Part shown: positions 33,146-43,486 of the stretch, piece by piece
Layout of the letters: each line of letters starts with the position of its first letter
Numbering within the stretch: position 1 is the first letter of the stretch
From: Rhabditophanes sp. KR3021
Taxonomy: Eukaryota > Nematoda > Chromadorea > Rhabditida > Alloionematidae
NCBI GenBank assembly: GCA_963281155.1
Contig: CAUJLY010000005.1
Span: forward strand, 186,001 to 250,000
DNA length: 64,000 nucleotides
Direction: 5' to 3'
Position numbers and translations under genes: made by a program
The notes under the pieces: model-generated
What the model saw: the letters and a program-made list of their open reading frames with translations, nothing else
Told to the model about the DNA's origin: nothing
The model's database searches: none

Positions 33146-33376
33146 ATGGGCGATCCAGCAGCTATTGAAGGAAATGAAATACCGGCCCCAGATCATAACG
33201 TTTCTGTTCTTCTTTTAGATGACCGCCCTCATAATGGTATCATTGATTTAGAAGAAAATGATGGTAAGCTTCATTAAAAACATTCTTTGGTTATAACCAC
33301 TTTTGCAGATCCATTGCATGAGGTTATTCCTCAAACACGGATAGAGCGCATTTTTCACTGGATTGCCAACCAGTAA
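33146..33376 (+). CDS. Small hypothetical protein (61 residues)
   Basis: Exons 33146..33263 and 33309..33376 join in phase 1 across a 45-bp GTAAGC...TTTTGCAG intron to give a 61-residue acidic peptide (starts MGDPAAIEGNEIPAPDHNV, ends RIFHWIANQ). The codon usage looks coding and the intron is of local type, which is the only support. No signal peptide or domain is seen. It may be the 3' part of a larger gene, because the preceding 130 bases also look coding in another frame. Function unknown. Confidence 0.35.
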
Positions 33377-34136
33377 CATTTGTTTCTAAACCTCTTTAAA
33401 TGATAAAAATGGTCGGAATTGTATGATACAATCAAGTATCTCTACTTTTATTTACAATAAAATCTTAAATATTAATAACCGTAAATATCATGATTATGAG
33501 CCTTAAAAATTAAGAATATACAAAATTAACCTTTGTATCGCTTAAATCTGACTTCGTCAATCAAATAATGTGCATTGTAAGGTAATTTATTTTTGTTTAG
33601 TTCGGTGAATAATATTTTTACAAACTCATAGAGTTGAAGCAGAAGTCTGATTAGTATTTAATTAAAATGCTTACACTTAAATTACCTTAAGTAACATGTA
33701 TTATAAAAGTACACACTACAAGATGTAAGCTATAATTATTAAGTACATATATAATTTAATCTATGAAAAAGTAGACCATAATGTTAAATCGAATATTACA
33801 GTTTACATCCTTTAAAGCTTTTATCACACATTTTAAACACAAATAAGTTTAAATTATCAGACTTTAGCATCAGTTTATGTACACTTAACTATTTGTTGTA
33901 GAATCTAATCAACATTAAAACAGTTATACATGCCCATCATCTCAAAAGCTAATAACTTTGTACTTCACAATAATCATCATAACCATTTGTTTCTTATCAG
34001 TCTTCTATTCAATTCAAAAAATCGACTTTAACCGGATAAAGTCCTTTATCATTCCCCATTCTTATCTCCAAATACCGGTGTTAAAAAGTATTTTAATTGA
34101 CATTCGGAATACCCTTTGAAATTTAACTATTCTACG
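33377..34136. other. Intergenic region before the UGT gene
   Basis: AT-rich spacer without any recognisable gene or repeat; it should hold the promoter of the UDP-glycosyltransferase gene. Confidence 0.5.
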
Positions 34137-35705
34137 ATGGTTTCGCTGCTTTTTTTATTTTCATTATTTGTTACACTAAGTCCATTAAAAATATTAGTGT
34201 ACAATGGAAAGTTTGCTTATTCACATGTTATGTATATGGGGAGGATAGCTGATTTGCTAGTAGAGGCAGGGCATGATGTGACTGTTTTGTTAGGTGAAAT
34301 GGATCCAGCAATTACAGCAAATGGGTCTACTTTAGCTAAAATTCACTCATATCCATCAACTCACCAAATTTCCAGTAGATTGACTCATTCTGGAGCTGCA
34401 GCTAATGCCTGGAATTCTTCGTACAGTGACTCAGATCAATTGAAGCTTCTCTTGGCAATCATTCATTCAAACAGAGATCAAGGATTCAGATTTATTAGAG
34501 ACAAAAAACTAGCTCACTGGGTTAAGGAGCAAAAATTCGACATGGCTATTAGCGAATTAATTAATAATTTCATGTTTGGTGTCTTTAAAGCGTGGGAAAT
34601 TGAAACGACCGTCGGTGTCAGCGCAACTCCAATTCACGAAACACATAGAAAACACTTTGGTCTAACTTTCCCCTCATCAATAGTTCCAGGAATGACACAA
34701 GGCTACGCGGACACAATGACTTACATGGAAAGATTAAAAAATACAGTTGGTTACGCTTTTATTGAAGCTTACTTTTTCTTTGACTTTTCATTTGATTTTA
34801 ATGCAGCCTTCAAAAAACATTACCCAACCAAGAAAATCGACTTCAGACATGAGATTGGAGAAGTTAGTTTTGTTTGTACTAATACACATCCTTATATTGA
34901 TACTCCTCAATCTATGAGTCCAAAATTCTTGGATGTTGGTGGACTTGTCTTGCCAACTGTAAACCCTTTATCTCAGGAATGGATTGACATTTTGAGTCTA
35001 AGAAAGAAAAATGTTATTTTATCCTTCGGAAGTATTGTCACATCTAAAGCAACTCCTAAGGACATTAAATTTGGATTATTAGAAGCATTCAAACAATTCC
35101 CTGACGTCACCTTCATTTATAAAGTAGACAAAGATGACACTGCATTTGCCAAAGATTACCCAAATGTTGTTTTATCACCCTGGATTCCCCAAAATGACTT
35201 ACTCGGATCACATAAAATCGACGTGTTCCTTACTCACGGAGGCTTAAACAGTCTCCAGGAATTAAGTCACTACGGCGTCGTTGCCCTAACAATCCCCTTT
35301 TTCGGAGACCAACACAAAAATTCCAAACTAATTGAAAGAGCCGGAGCTGGCTTAACATTCAAAAAAGAAGACTTGTCCTCACCACACAAATTAGTCAAAC
35401 TCCTTCAAGATCTCCTATACAACAAAATATACAAACAAAAAGCAACTAGACTAGCCAGCATGATTGCCGACAGACCTTTCACCTCCAAAGAAATCTTCCT
35501 AAAACATGTAGCTTTCGCTGGAAAGTACGGCAAATTGCCAGAATTGGACTTGGCCAGCAGAAAGTTAACTTTCATTCAATTTTACCTTCTCGACATCATA
35601 TTACCTGTCTTAAGTGGCGTTTTATTGTTTTTGTATATTATTTATCGTACTTTTGTCTTTACAATTGGGTTATTCAGGACTTTTGCAAAGTTAAAGAGTG
35701 ATTGA
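34137..35705 (+). CDS. UDP-glucuronosyltransferase/UDP-glycosyltransferase (GT1)
   Basis: One uninterrupted frame of 522 residues from the ATG at 34137, the usual UGT length. Residues 1-17 are a signal peptide (LLFLFSLFVTLSPLK). A His in FAYSHVMYMGRI sits at the place of the catalytic base, and the UGT signature FLTHGGLNSLQELSHYG with IPFFGDQHKN binds the UDP-sugar. A transmembrane helix near the end (LDIILPVLSGVLLFLYIIY) and a short basic tail place it in the ER membrane with the active site in the lumen. These enzymes conjugate sugars to lipophilic compounds; nematodes have large UGT families used in detoxification. It is intronless, unlike most neighbours, which could mean retrocopy origin or plain intron loss. 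A TTG-initiated extension of 7 codons upstream is not favoured. Confidence 0.95.
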   Translation: MVSLLFLFSLFVTLSPLKILVYNGKFAYSHVMYMGRIADLLVEAGHDVTVLLGEMDPAITANGSTLAKIHSYPSTHQISSRLTHSGAAANAWNSSYSDSDQLKLLLAIIHSNRDQGFRFIRDKKLAHWVKEQKFDMAISELINNFMFGVFKAWEIETTVGVSATPIHETHRKHFGLTFPSSIVPGMTQGYADTMTYMERLKNTVGYAFIEAYFFFDFSFDFNAAFKKHYPTKKIDFRHEIGEVSFVCTNTHPYIDTPQSMSPKFLDVGGLVLPTVNPLSQEWIDILSLRKKNVILSFGSIVTSKATPKDIKFGLLEAFKQFPDVTFIYKVDKDDTAFAKDYPNVVLSPWIPQNDLLGSHKIDVFLTHGGLNSLQELSHYGVVALTIPFFGDQHKNSKLIERAGAGLTFKKEDLSSPHKLVKLLQDLLYNKIYKQKATRLASMIADRPFTSKEIFLKHVAFAGKYGKLPELDLASRKLTFIQFYLLDIILPVLSGVLLFLYIIYRTFVFTIGLFRTFAKLKSD

Positions 35706-35877
35706 TTGAGGAAAGTTTTAAATAAAAAGAATATCAGTTAAGAAATGTGTAATAAAATTTGTTATTAAAAAGTTTCATATTAAAATAAGATTCGGAAATA
35801 AATGAACTTCATAATTCATCATTTCCGGATTTACAACAAAAAATGGGCAGAAATGAATGTAATATTACCAAAAAGAT

Positions 35878-38422
35878 TTAACAATTGACACTTGGAACCT
35901 CAAAATTCCTCTCACCCATCCAACCTTCATCCAAGAACTTGGTAAGATAGTTTCTAACTCCATCAGGCAAAACAACAACAACTCTTTGTCCCTTCTTCAT
36001 AGTCTTAGCTTGTTCGAGAGCAGCCCACAAATTAGCACCAGAAGATCCTCCGCACAAAATTCCTTCATGTCTAACCAACTTGTATGCAGTCTCGAAGGCA
36101 TTTTTGTCATTTGTCTTCACCCAAATATCAACCAAGGATCTATCCAGGACGGCTGGCACAAAGTCATACCCAACACCCTCAACTTCGTACCCATGGATTT
36201 CTTTCTTTGACGGATCAGCTAACAAGGACCCTTCTGGGTCAGTACCGACAACTTTAATGCTTGGGATCTTTTCTTTTAGCTTCTTGGCAATGCCACTCAC
36301 TGTGCCACCTGTTCCGGCTGGAAAGTATAAATATTAATAATGTGTCGTTTAAGTTTAGATATGTTTGTGATTTTTAACCTACCTCCAACCACAACCATGT
36401 CAATATTCGAATCTGTAGCAAATAAAATTTCTTCAGCAGTATAAGCATAATGAGCTTGTGGATTGGCCATATTTGTGTACTGGTCAAGGATTATTGAGTT
36501 CGCAATTTCATTGTTTAGGCGAAGAGCAACACCAATGTGTGAGTCGGGTGAGTCTGAGTCAGCTTCTGTTGGGGTTCGAACGATTTCGGCACCAAGAGAC
36601 CTAAGGGCGATTTCCTTTTCTTTTGACATCTTCTTGGGCATGACGATGATGCAACGGTACCCTTTGACTGCAGACACAAGTGCCAGCCCGATTCCTGTGT
36701 TGCCGCTAGTGGGCTCGATGATCGTCATTCCTGGCTTTAGGACTCCAGCTTCTTCTGCAGCTTCGACCATTCTCAATGCAATTCTGTCTTTAATAGATCC
36801 TCCGGCGTTCAAGTACTCACATTTGACTAGAACCTCAGCCTCGATTCCCATAGCTTGTGGGATCTTGTTTAATCTAACCATTGGAGTGCTTCCAATTGCT
36901 CCTAATATATTTTCCAACAGCATTTTCTTTGTTGGATTGAAGGCGACGCATTCACCCGGAATCTTCCAGCTTTCTTTCCCATTTGCACTCGGATCGTAAC
37001 CAAGACCATTCTTGAAGGGATGTTCGGCATTAGGCACAATAGCTTTGTGTTCAACAGGCTCCATAAACTTATTATCAGCCATCCAATCATCATCAACAAA
37101 TTTAGTCATGTAATTTCTAATTCCATCCGGCAAAATAACAACGCACTTCTGGCCGGCCTTTAGTTTTTTAGCTGCTTGAAGAGCTCCCCACACATTCGAT
37201 CCCGAAGACCCACCAACCAACAAACCTTCCTCTTTGATCAATTTCCTGGCAATGTCAAAAGAATCCTTGTCATTGGACTTGATCCACGTATCAATCGTCC
37301 TCAAGTCACAAACGTCAGGCACAAAGTCATACCCGATCCCCTCCACAAGGTACCCAGAGACAGTTGAATTGAGTGGGTCAGCAAGAATAGAACCAACCGG
37401 ATCAACTCCAACCACCTCTACATCCGGGCACACTTCCTTCAATTTACGTGAAATTCCACTGATCGAGCCACCTGTCCCTGCTGCCACCACCATCATGTCG
37501 ATTTGATTGGACAGAGACTCCAGAATTTCGGCACCTGTTCCTTCGTAGTGAGCCATTGGATTTCCGGCATTCTTGTATTGGTCCAGGATGATTCCACCCA
37601 CGATGGTCTTTTCTAATTTGGCAGCAACTCCAATGTGAGAGTCTGGAGAGTCCCAGGCCGCTTCAGTCGGTGTGCGGACTAGTTGGGCTCCCAACGCCTT
37701 GATCACCACTTCTTTTTCTTTGGACATTTTTTCCGGCATAACGATCAGGCACTTGTAACCTTTAACAGCGCAGGCTAAGGCAAGGCCGATTCCGGTGTTT
37801 CCACTTGTTGGCTCAATAACTGTCATACCTGGCTTGAGGATCCCTTCAAAGATGGTGATTATTAAATAAAATGATAAAGAAACAAAAATTTAAAGGTGCT
37901 TCCCTATCAACATAGTTTGCAACTTGCATCCGACGAGTCTTTACGAATAGAGTACTCTATTATGGATAGCTAGACTGGTAACAATCGGATAAATCCTCCA
38001 ATACATTGTCACCTTTCATACATTTTTCTAATTTTAGATGACAACTTGTGGAGTAATTGCCAACTTTTCTCATTACTACTTACCTTCTTTTTCAGCTAAT
38101 TCAATCATTCTAAGACCAATTCTGTCCTTGATTGAACCACCAGCATTTAGATACTCCGGCTTGACATCTAAAAAGAACTAATTAAGAAATGTAAGTTATT
38201 CAAAAAGTTACACATATCACATTCAATCCCAAATTGCTTAGGAATCTTATTCAGCTTAACAAGAGGAGTCCTTCCAACAGCCTCCAACACATTATTCAAA
38301 ATTTTGGGCTGAGTTACGGTGTTTGGTTTGTTGAAGGCATGAAAGCCGCTGTCATCCTTGACACCGTCCTTTGACCAGGACTTGGTGGTAGCACCGTCGA
38401 TAATAAGCTTTGGGCCTGTCAT
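35878..38422 (-). CDS. cbs-1: Cystathionine beta-synthase with two tandem PLP-type catalytic modules
   Basis: Four exons, 38212..38422, 38084..38167, 36383..37843 and 35878..36317, total 2196 nt or 731 residues. Module 1 spans roughly residues 40-360 and module 2 residues 400-731. Each has the Schiff-base lysine motif [11 protein letters not shown] (Lys84 and Lys450), the [12 protein letters not shown] loop, the GTGGS/T phosphate-contact loop, GGSSG and a closing LPDG.RNY.TKF block. There is no N-terminal heme motif and no C-terminal Bateman domain, as in the C. elegans enzyme. The enzyme condenses serine and homocysteine to cystathionine and can release H2S. In C. elegans CBS-1 the N-terminal module is described as lacking residues for PLP; here both modules keep the lysine. 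The small exon 84 nt long carries Lys84, so splicing of it matters. Confidence 0.95.
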
Positions 38423-39168
38423 TGTCACGTCTTTGAATTAGACTAAAAAAGAGAAGTTAAACGTTGATGCAAAGACAAAAAGAGTTTATGGATAGATTGA
38501 AAGCTGGCCACGATAATGTAGTTTAGGGAATAAAGATAGTGGATGACTTTTTATGACCGTTGCTTCAAAGCTATAAAAAAACTTTCCCGTCTTATCTTTT
38601 GATAAGGAGACAAGTCAAGAGACTAGAGTAGTGGTTGTGTTTTGAAAAAGGATCATACCAACAGATATATACTTAATTTTTGTGCATAATATTACCTAGA
38701 TTGGGGCAGGATTAAACCACTAAAATGCCAATCAACCTTAATATTTAAAAAATGAATTGAAACGTCAAAGTCTCGTCAATAAAAAAGGAAACAAATTGGT
38801 AAAGTGCTTAAATATTTGGTATAAAAATGAGCGACAAATAGGATGCTATAGATGAACACGTTTTTAAAATTAACTGCAAACATCTAAATGTGATTAGAAG
38901 GAACATCTTTCTCTATTTAATGGCCTGCTTTGAAGTTAATTACATTTATTTGAACTGATGATTTGCATATAAAGAAAAGATCGTAAGCATGATTTTGATT
39001 AAAAGTGGGAGGGTTATTCACCAAATATTTGAACTATTATTGTGATCAGTTAATAGCAGGTGATTCTTTTTAGTATAAATATGTTTTTATTACACCAACA
39101 AACTAAATATTTTATGCACATTAAGGAATAATAATAAATGATTGAACCTATTAATTGGGGGGCGAAAG
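38423..39168. other. Intergenic region upstream of cbs-1
   Basis: AT-rich spacer between the 3' end of the small membrane-protein gene and the cbs-1 start. No gene seen. It should contain the cbs-1 promoter. Confidence 0.5.
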
Positions 39169-39648
39169 TTAATTTTCGAATTTTACTTTTAAAGCTGCCT
39201 CTTTCACGTCAATATATGCTAATTCAGCTTCCAACAAAGAAGTGTCTTTTCCGGAAGCAACAGCTTCTTCTATCTGCACTCTAATCATTCTTCTTTCCAA
39301 GTTTGAGGACAAGATGTGGCCAGGTGTGTTGAAGATTCTGTCTAGATCATTTTCTTGTCTGCAAACCAATTTTTATTTACCTCACTCAACTTTAACTAAC
39401 CTAAAAAAGGCAAAATATGCCACCACACCAAAGAAACTGCCCATAAATGAAACTAACTTCTTATTACTATAAGATCTCGAATCATAGTAAGTAGGCTTAA
39501 ATTGACTGGTCATGTATAAATTCTGTTTTCCATACCTGTCAAAGCCTGCATAAGCTTTTGACTCACTAAACTTGACATCACTTAACTTCTTTGGGACTGA
39601 AGCCAGGAAACGCTTATAAGTTAAACTCCAAAACACCACCTTATTCAT
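39169..39648 (-). CDS. Small single-pass protein, probably mitochondrial inner membrane
   Basis: Two exons, 39401..39648 and 39169..39358, joined in phase 2 give 145 residues. The N-terminus (MNKVVFWSLTYKRFLASVPK) is basic and amphipathic like a mitochondrial presequence. One hydrophobic segment (LVSFMGSFFGVVAYFAFF) is followed by a helix-rich charged tail (SNLERRMIRVQIEEAVASGK). The size and layout fit accessory subunits of respiratory complexes or assembly factors, but I do not recognise the family. It lies 224 bp downstream of the MRT4 homologue on the same strand, with an ATTCAG acceptor six bases before its ATG, so it is likely the second gene of a small operon; nematode operons often mix mitochondrial and ribosome-biogenesis genes. 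Confidence 0.75.
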
Positions 39649-39872
39649 GCCCTACTGAATGACATATAACAACAAGATTATTATTTAGATATTACAAAAA
39701 TATAAGTGGCACATAAACCAATTAAGAGGCATTTATATAAGATAACAGAACAATTCAAATAAAAACTTATTCATTAAAATCAACAATTACATTCCAACAA
39801 AATATTTGAGAAAGAAGATTATAAAAAAGGTAACAAAAAGTGGGCGGTAAGGGACGATAGATGATGTCTCGT
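39649..39872 (-). promoter_or_regulatory. Operon-like intercistronic junction with trans-splice acceptor
   Basis: On the minus strand the sequence TTATATGTCATTCAG ends at 39655 and is followed by TAGGGC and the ATG at 39648. No donor precedes it in the 220-bp gap after the MRT4 stop codon. This is what a spliced-leader acceptor for a downstream operon gene looks like. It is layout evidence only. Confidence 0.5.
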
Positions 39873-40631
39873 TTACAAAATCTTCAAACCCTTTCCTTTT
39901 TCGAAGATGGCACTAACTCCAAGTCTGAAGTCGGCCATTTTGTAGTCGAAAGCTTTCAAGATCTTGCACTGCTCGGGGTTTAGCTTTTCTTCCTTTGTGC
40001 AAACTTTCATCTCTTTCACTAATGTGACGACTCCCTTGTCTAAAGTTGTAGGCATGCCCATCTTTCTTAGTTGAGGTTCCATTGAAAAGGCAAATTGAGG
40101 AAGTGGACCGGCGGGTAAGTCGAATGTGTCAGTGGCAATGTCTCCAGCTCTGGCAAAATCTTCTTTGTGGAAGGTTTGGAAGTAGTTGGTGACGGTTGAT
40201 GGGGGGACTTTTGAAAACATAAGAGCGCATTGGCCGCTCAAATGCTGTCCAAGCTTGAAAAGACCCTCTGCATACTCAGTTTCCTTGGTCTTGCCAAGAG
40301 CAATCCCCATCACTGAATTTTTGCCGAAGAAGAAACGTGAATTGGTCTTGAAGTGTTGACGTACCTAAATGTATGAGCATTCATAATTGAGGCCAACCTA
40401 GACTACTATTTAACTTACATCTTTAAAACCCGATGATCTTAGATTTTCTAAATTGAATGCGTAGATGTAAGGATAAGTATCACTGCAACTACGAATCTCC
40501 GTAACCAAGTTCTCCTTGGTACCTCTGTTCTTTTTCTTTACTTTGGTTAAGGAAACTAAAGTGAAGTATAATTAAAATAAAATTTCAAAGCAAACAAACA
40601 TACCGACTTTATCTCTTCTGGCGCGTGGCAT
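39873..40631 (-). CDS. MRTO4: mRNA turnover protein 4 homologue (ribosome assembly factor)
   Basis: Three exons, 40604..40631, 40419..40555 and 39873..40364, give 218 residues. The spliced start reads MPRARRDKVVSLTKVKKKNR, matching the MPKSKRDK-VSLTK start of MRT4. Further landmarks are FFFGKNSVMGIALGKT, DYARAG-like DFARAGDIATDTFDLPAGPL, SMEPQLRKMGMPTTLDKGVV and LNPEQCKILKAFDYKMADF. MRT4 is a nucleolar paralogue of ribosomal stalk protein uL10 (P0) and holds its place on pre-60S particles until exchange. The first exon is only 28 nt; without it there is no start. It looks like the first gene of an operon-like pair with the small membrane protein downstream. Confidence 0.93.
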
Positions 40632-40954
40632 TTTTAATTATAATTTACACAAAAATTAAGATTAAACAACTTATTAATAAGGAGCTAAATATCTCGTCAA
40701 ATTTATCAATTCAAATCGAATCTAAATTCCAAGCTGTATGCAGGGTGATCGTGTGAAGATGGTGTCCTTGGTACGAAGTGTCTTGAATGATTCAAAAAGG
40801 CTAGTCAAAGCAAATAAATATGAAATAGATCAAAGGAAATGATGTCATTTAATGGATAGTAATTAAAAGTTGAAGTGTCAAAATTCAAACATAATAAACT
40901 TCTTTTTGTAAATATAAAAATTTGAAGTTGACAGGTTTGGAGGTTATAAAGGAA
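40632..40954. other. Divergent promoter region
   Basis: Spacer between the minus-strand MRT4 start and the plus-strand TIMP-like start; nothing beyond AT-rich sequence is seen. Confidence 0.4.
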
Positions 40955-41498
40955 ATGTTTAGGGTGGTGTTATGTTGGTTTATTTTGGTTGTTTTGATAG
41001 GTGGAATATATGGGGTGTGTGATTGTAAGCCTAAAACTGCCAAGGAAGCTTTTTGTAATGCTGATTGGGGTAAGTCTCATTGAGAAGCTGAACTTAATTG
41101 TTTTAGTTAGTAGAGTTAAGATATTAAAGAAGGCAGTCTTTGATAAGATGCATTGCATTTACAATGTCAACCATATCAGGATTTTCAAGCTGCCCCCAAA
41201 TGCTGTCAATAAAACATTGCCAACCGATATTGCTACACCAGATAAAAAATTTGACTGTGGTTTACCTAATTTAAAAATTGGAATTGAATATCTTATGTCA
41301 GGACAATATATCAAAGGAACTTTAACCTCTGATTTCTGCGAACAAATTGGCCCAGATGGAGTGTTAAGTGGGCTTGAACCACAAATTTGGTCCAAAGTAA
41401 CTAAGAAACAAATCTTCAAACTAAATAAAGGCAAATATTTGCCCTGTAAAATGATGTCTCGTAAAGCCAAAACTTTTTTGGAGCATCTTTTTGTGTGA
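40955..41498 (+). CDS. TIMP-like (NTR-domain) secreted protein 1
   Basis: Exons 40955..41069 and 41107..41498 join in phase 1 to give 168 residues. A signal peptide (FRVVLCWFILVVLIGGIYG) is followed by the TIMP hallmark C-x-C near the mature N-terminus (VCDCKPKTAKEAFCNADWVV). The remaining cysteines (MHCIYN, FDCGLPN, DFCEQIG, LPCKMM) fit the one-domain TIMP pattern of nematodes. In TIMPs the N-terminal Cys amine chelates the catalytic zinc of matrix metalloproteinases. The signal-peptide cut would have to fall right before the first Cys for inhibition, which is possible here (Val-Cys). It has the same intron position and phase as the gene at 42939, showing tandem duplication. Confidence 0.82.
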
Positions 41499-42938
41499 TA
41501 ATGTGATTTTATTCATTTTTAAGTGTCATTAAAGTATGGTGTGGTTTCGTTAATAAATATTTGAACTACTAAAACAAATGTTTGTTTGAGTTAATCATAT
41601 TAATGGTTGTTTTAATTGCTGGTTATTTTAATTAATTGTATGTGGAAATGCTTTAAGAATAATATTGTCTACGTTGCTAAAGATTCAAATGCCGAAATGA
41701 TTCGAAATAAGTGTTCGATCCCATTTTTGTAATTTTATTTGTTCACTAATTGTTTAAATATTCATATTTAAAAACACGATGGTTATTGTTGGGAAAAATC
41801 ATTTTTCACTATTAAGTACTCAACATCTTGTTTTCCTTTATATATAATGTAGTTAGTAGCATTTATAGAAGTTACTTGGTAATATTGACATATGTTGGTT
41901 TAAGAATAAAGATATTAGTATGATCTCATTATGAATGTAATATGACTTGCATTCAAAATTGAACAACCTATTTTATCAGTATAATTAAATTTTTTTCATC
42001 CACAAAAGAACAATTAAGAAGATAAGGTAAATTTATTAGTTTTGCAAAGTAGTCTTCTCAAATCAAGCTCAATTACTTAATCTAGACAACATGTAATTGT
42101 TATAGATTTATATAGCAATTATTGAGTTTCTTTTGCTTTACATCTGAAAAAGGGCTATCAATTTATAATTATATTCAAGTAACATAAAAAAGTAGAAATA
42201 TTAAATGCTTGTTTTTTTGAACATGACGATGAATAATTTTATTTAAATCGGCAATCTTCTTGAAATGAAGTTTAGTAATCATATAAATGCATTTTGTTAT
42301 GCTGATTACACAATTGGTCGGGAAAGTTCATCACCGGATACTATCAAATTAGGCAATTCGTTTCCATTCGTATCATAAAATATTGTTTCCAGTGCATAAA
42401 CGTGTGTATCCTCCGTTTTGAGAAGAAAATATGCGTTTTAGTATGGTATCAACTAGTCTCAATATTTTATTTCAGGACATGTTATAAATAGTGTTAATGA
42501 AATCGAATTAATTCTATGTTAAAAAAATAATAATCTAGATTTTAACAAACCATATATCTTCTCACAAGAAACTATAGATGCTTAGTATAGGGGGCATGTC
42601 TACATTATTATCATAATTTGTCCAACTATCACTATATATGACAATACTTATCTACAATTTTTTCTAGTCAAGACTTATCCAAAAATACATCACACATGTT
42701 TTAATGCTAATCAAACAGATTACAGTTTAAAAAAATGTTAAACTTAATGAGTCATTGATAATTTATGAAAAACAAAACAGCCACATTTAAATATGTTTAA
42801 TAAATAGCTAAACTATTAGTCAAAATGTTATCTTTCTGTTACCAAGGTTAAATTCGTCATCTATTTGATCTGATTATTCAGTATTTCACATTTATTTAAA
42901 GTCATTGTTCGATATATTTTTAGTCATTTTAGAATAAA
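41499..42938. other. Spacer between the two TIMP-like genes
   Basis: About 1.4 kb of AT-rich sequence with no ORF of interest. It must contain the promoter of the second TIMP-like gene. Confidence 0.5.
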
Positions 42939-43486
42939 ATGAATCGCAATCTCGTTGCTTTCGTTATATTGGCTTTGAATGTCTATTGTGCTTATTGTTG
43001 CAAGTGTAGAATGGGAGATCCTGATGAAGTCTTTTGTAATGCTGGATTTGGTAAATATATAAATTATAAATTATTACAAACAATCATTTTTCAGTTAGTC
43101 ATTTAAAAATTGTCAAAAAAAACTTGGTAAACACAACTGACGATGAAACTGGCCTTCCTAGTGGAGCTCAGTTAAGTTATTCTGTTAAACATATTGATGT
43201 ATTCAAAAAGCCTGCTACGATTAAAAAGCTTTCAGACAACGTTGGTACTCGGATCAGTTCAGCTGCTTGTGGATTGGACTATCTTCAAGAAGGTCACGAA
43301 TATTTGTTATCCGGATCAGTTGACGAAAAAGGAAAATTATTTGTAGGTTCATGTGGACAAATCCAATCAGATAGTACTAATTCAAGTGCTGGTTTTCCAC
43401 AACAATGGATTAAAATGACAAAGACGCAAAAGGTTAAATTACTTAGTGGTGGTTATGGGAAAAATTGTACTGCCATTGCTGAGTAA
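42939..43486 (+). CDS. TIMP-like (NTR-domain) secreted protein 2
   Basis: Exons 42939..43050 and 43095..43486 give 167 residues; exon 2 is 392 nt in both TIMP-like genes and the intron is phase 1 at the same codon. The signal peptide (NLVAFVILALNVYCAYC) precedes CKCRMGDPDEVFCNAGFV with the C-x-C hallmark. Later cysteines occur in AACGLDY, GSCGQIQ and KNCTAIAE. Sequence identity to the first copy is low outside the Cys framework, so the duplication is old or the pair has diverged fast. It has NSS and NTT N-glycosylation sequons. The inhibitory role on metalloproteinases is inferred from the family. Confidence 0.82.

Noticed and set aside
39105..39135. Match to part of a conserved nematode microRNA (TATGCACATT, mir-60-like)
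   Set aside because: The first bases are shifted and I found no pairing arm nearby for a precursor hairpin.
39296..39306. CCAAGTTTGAG, the 3' end of the SL1 spliced leader
   Set aside because: It lies within coding sequence of the small membrane-protein gene, and the rest of the SL1 sequence and SL RNA structure are missing.
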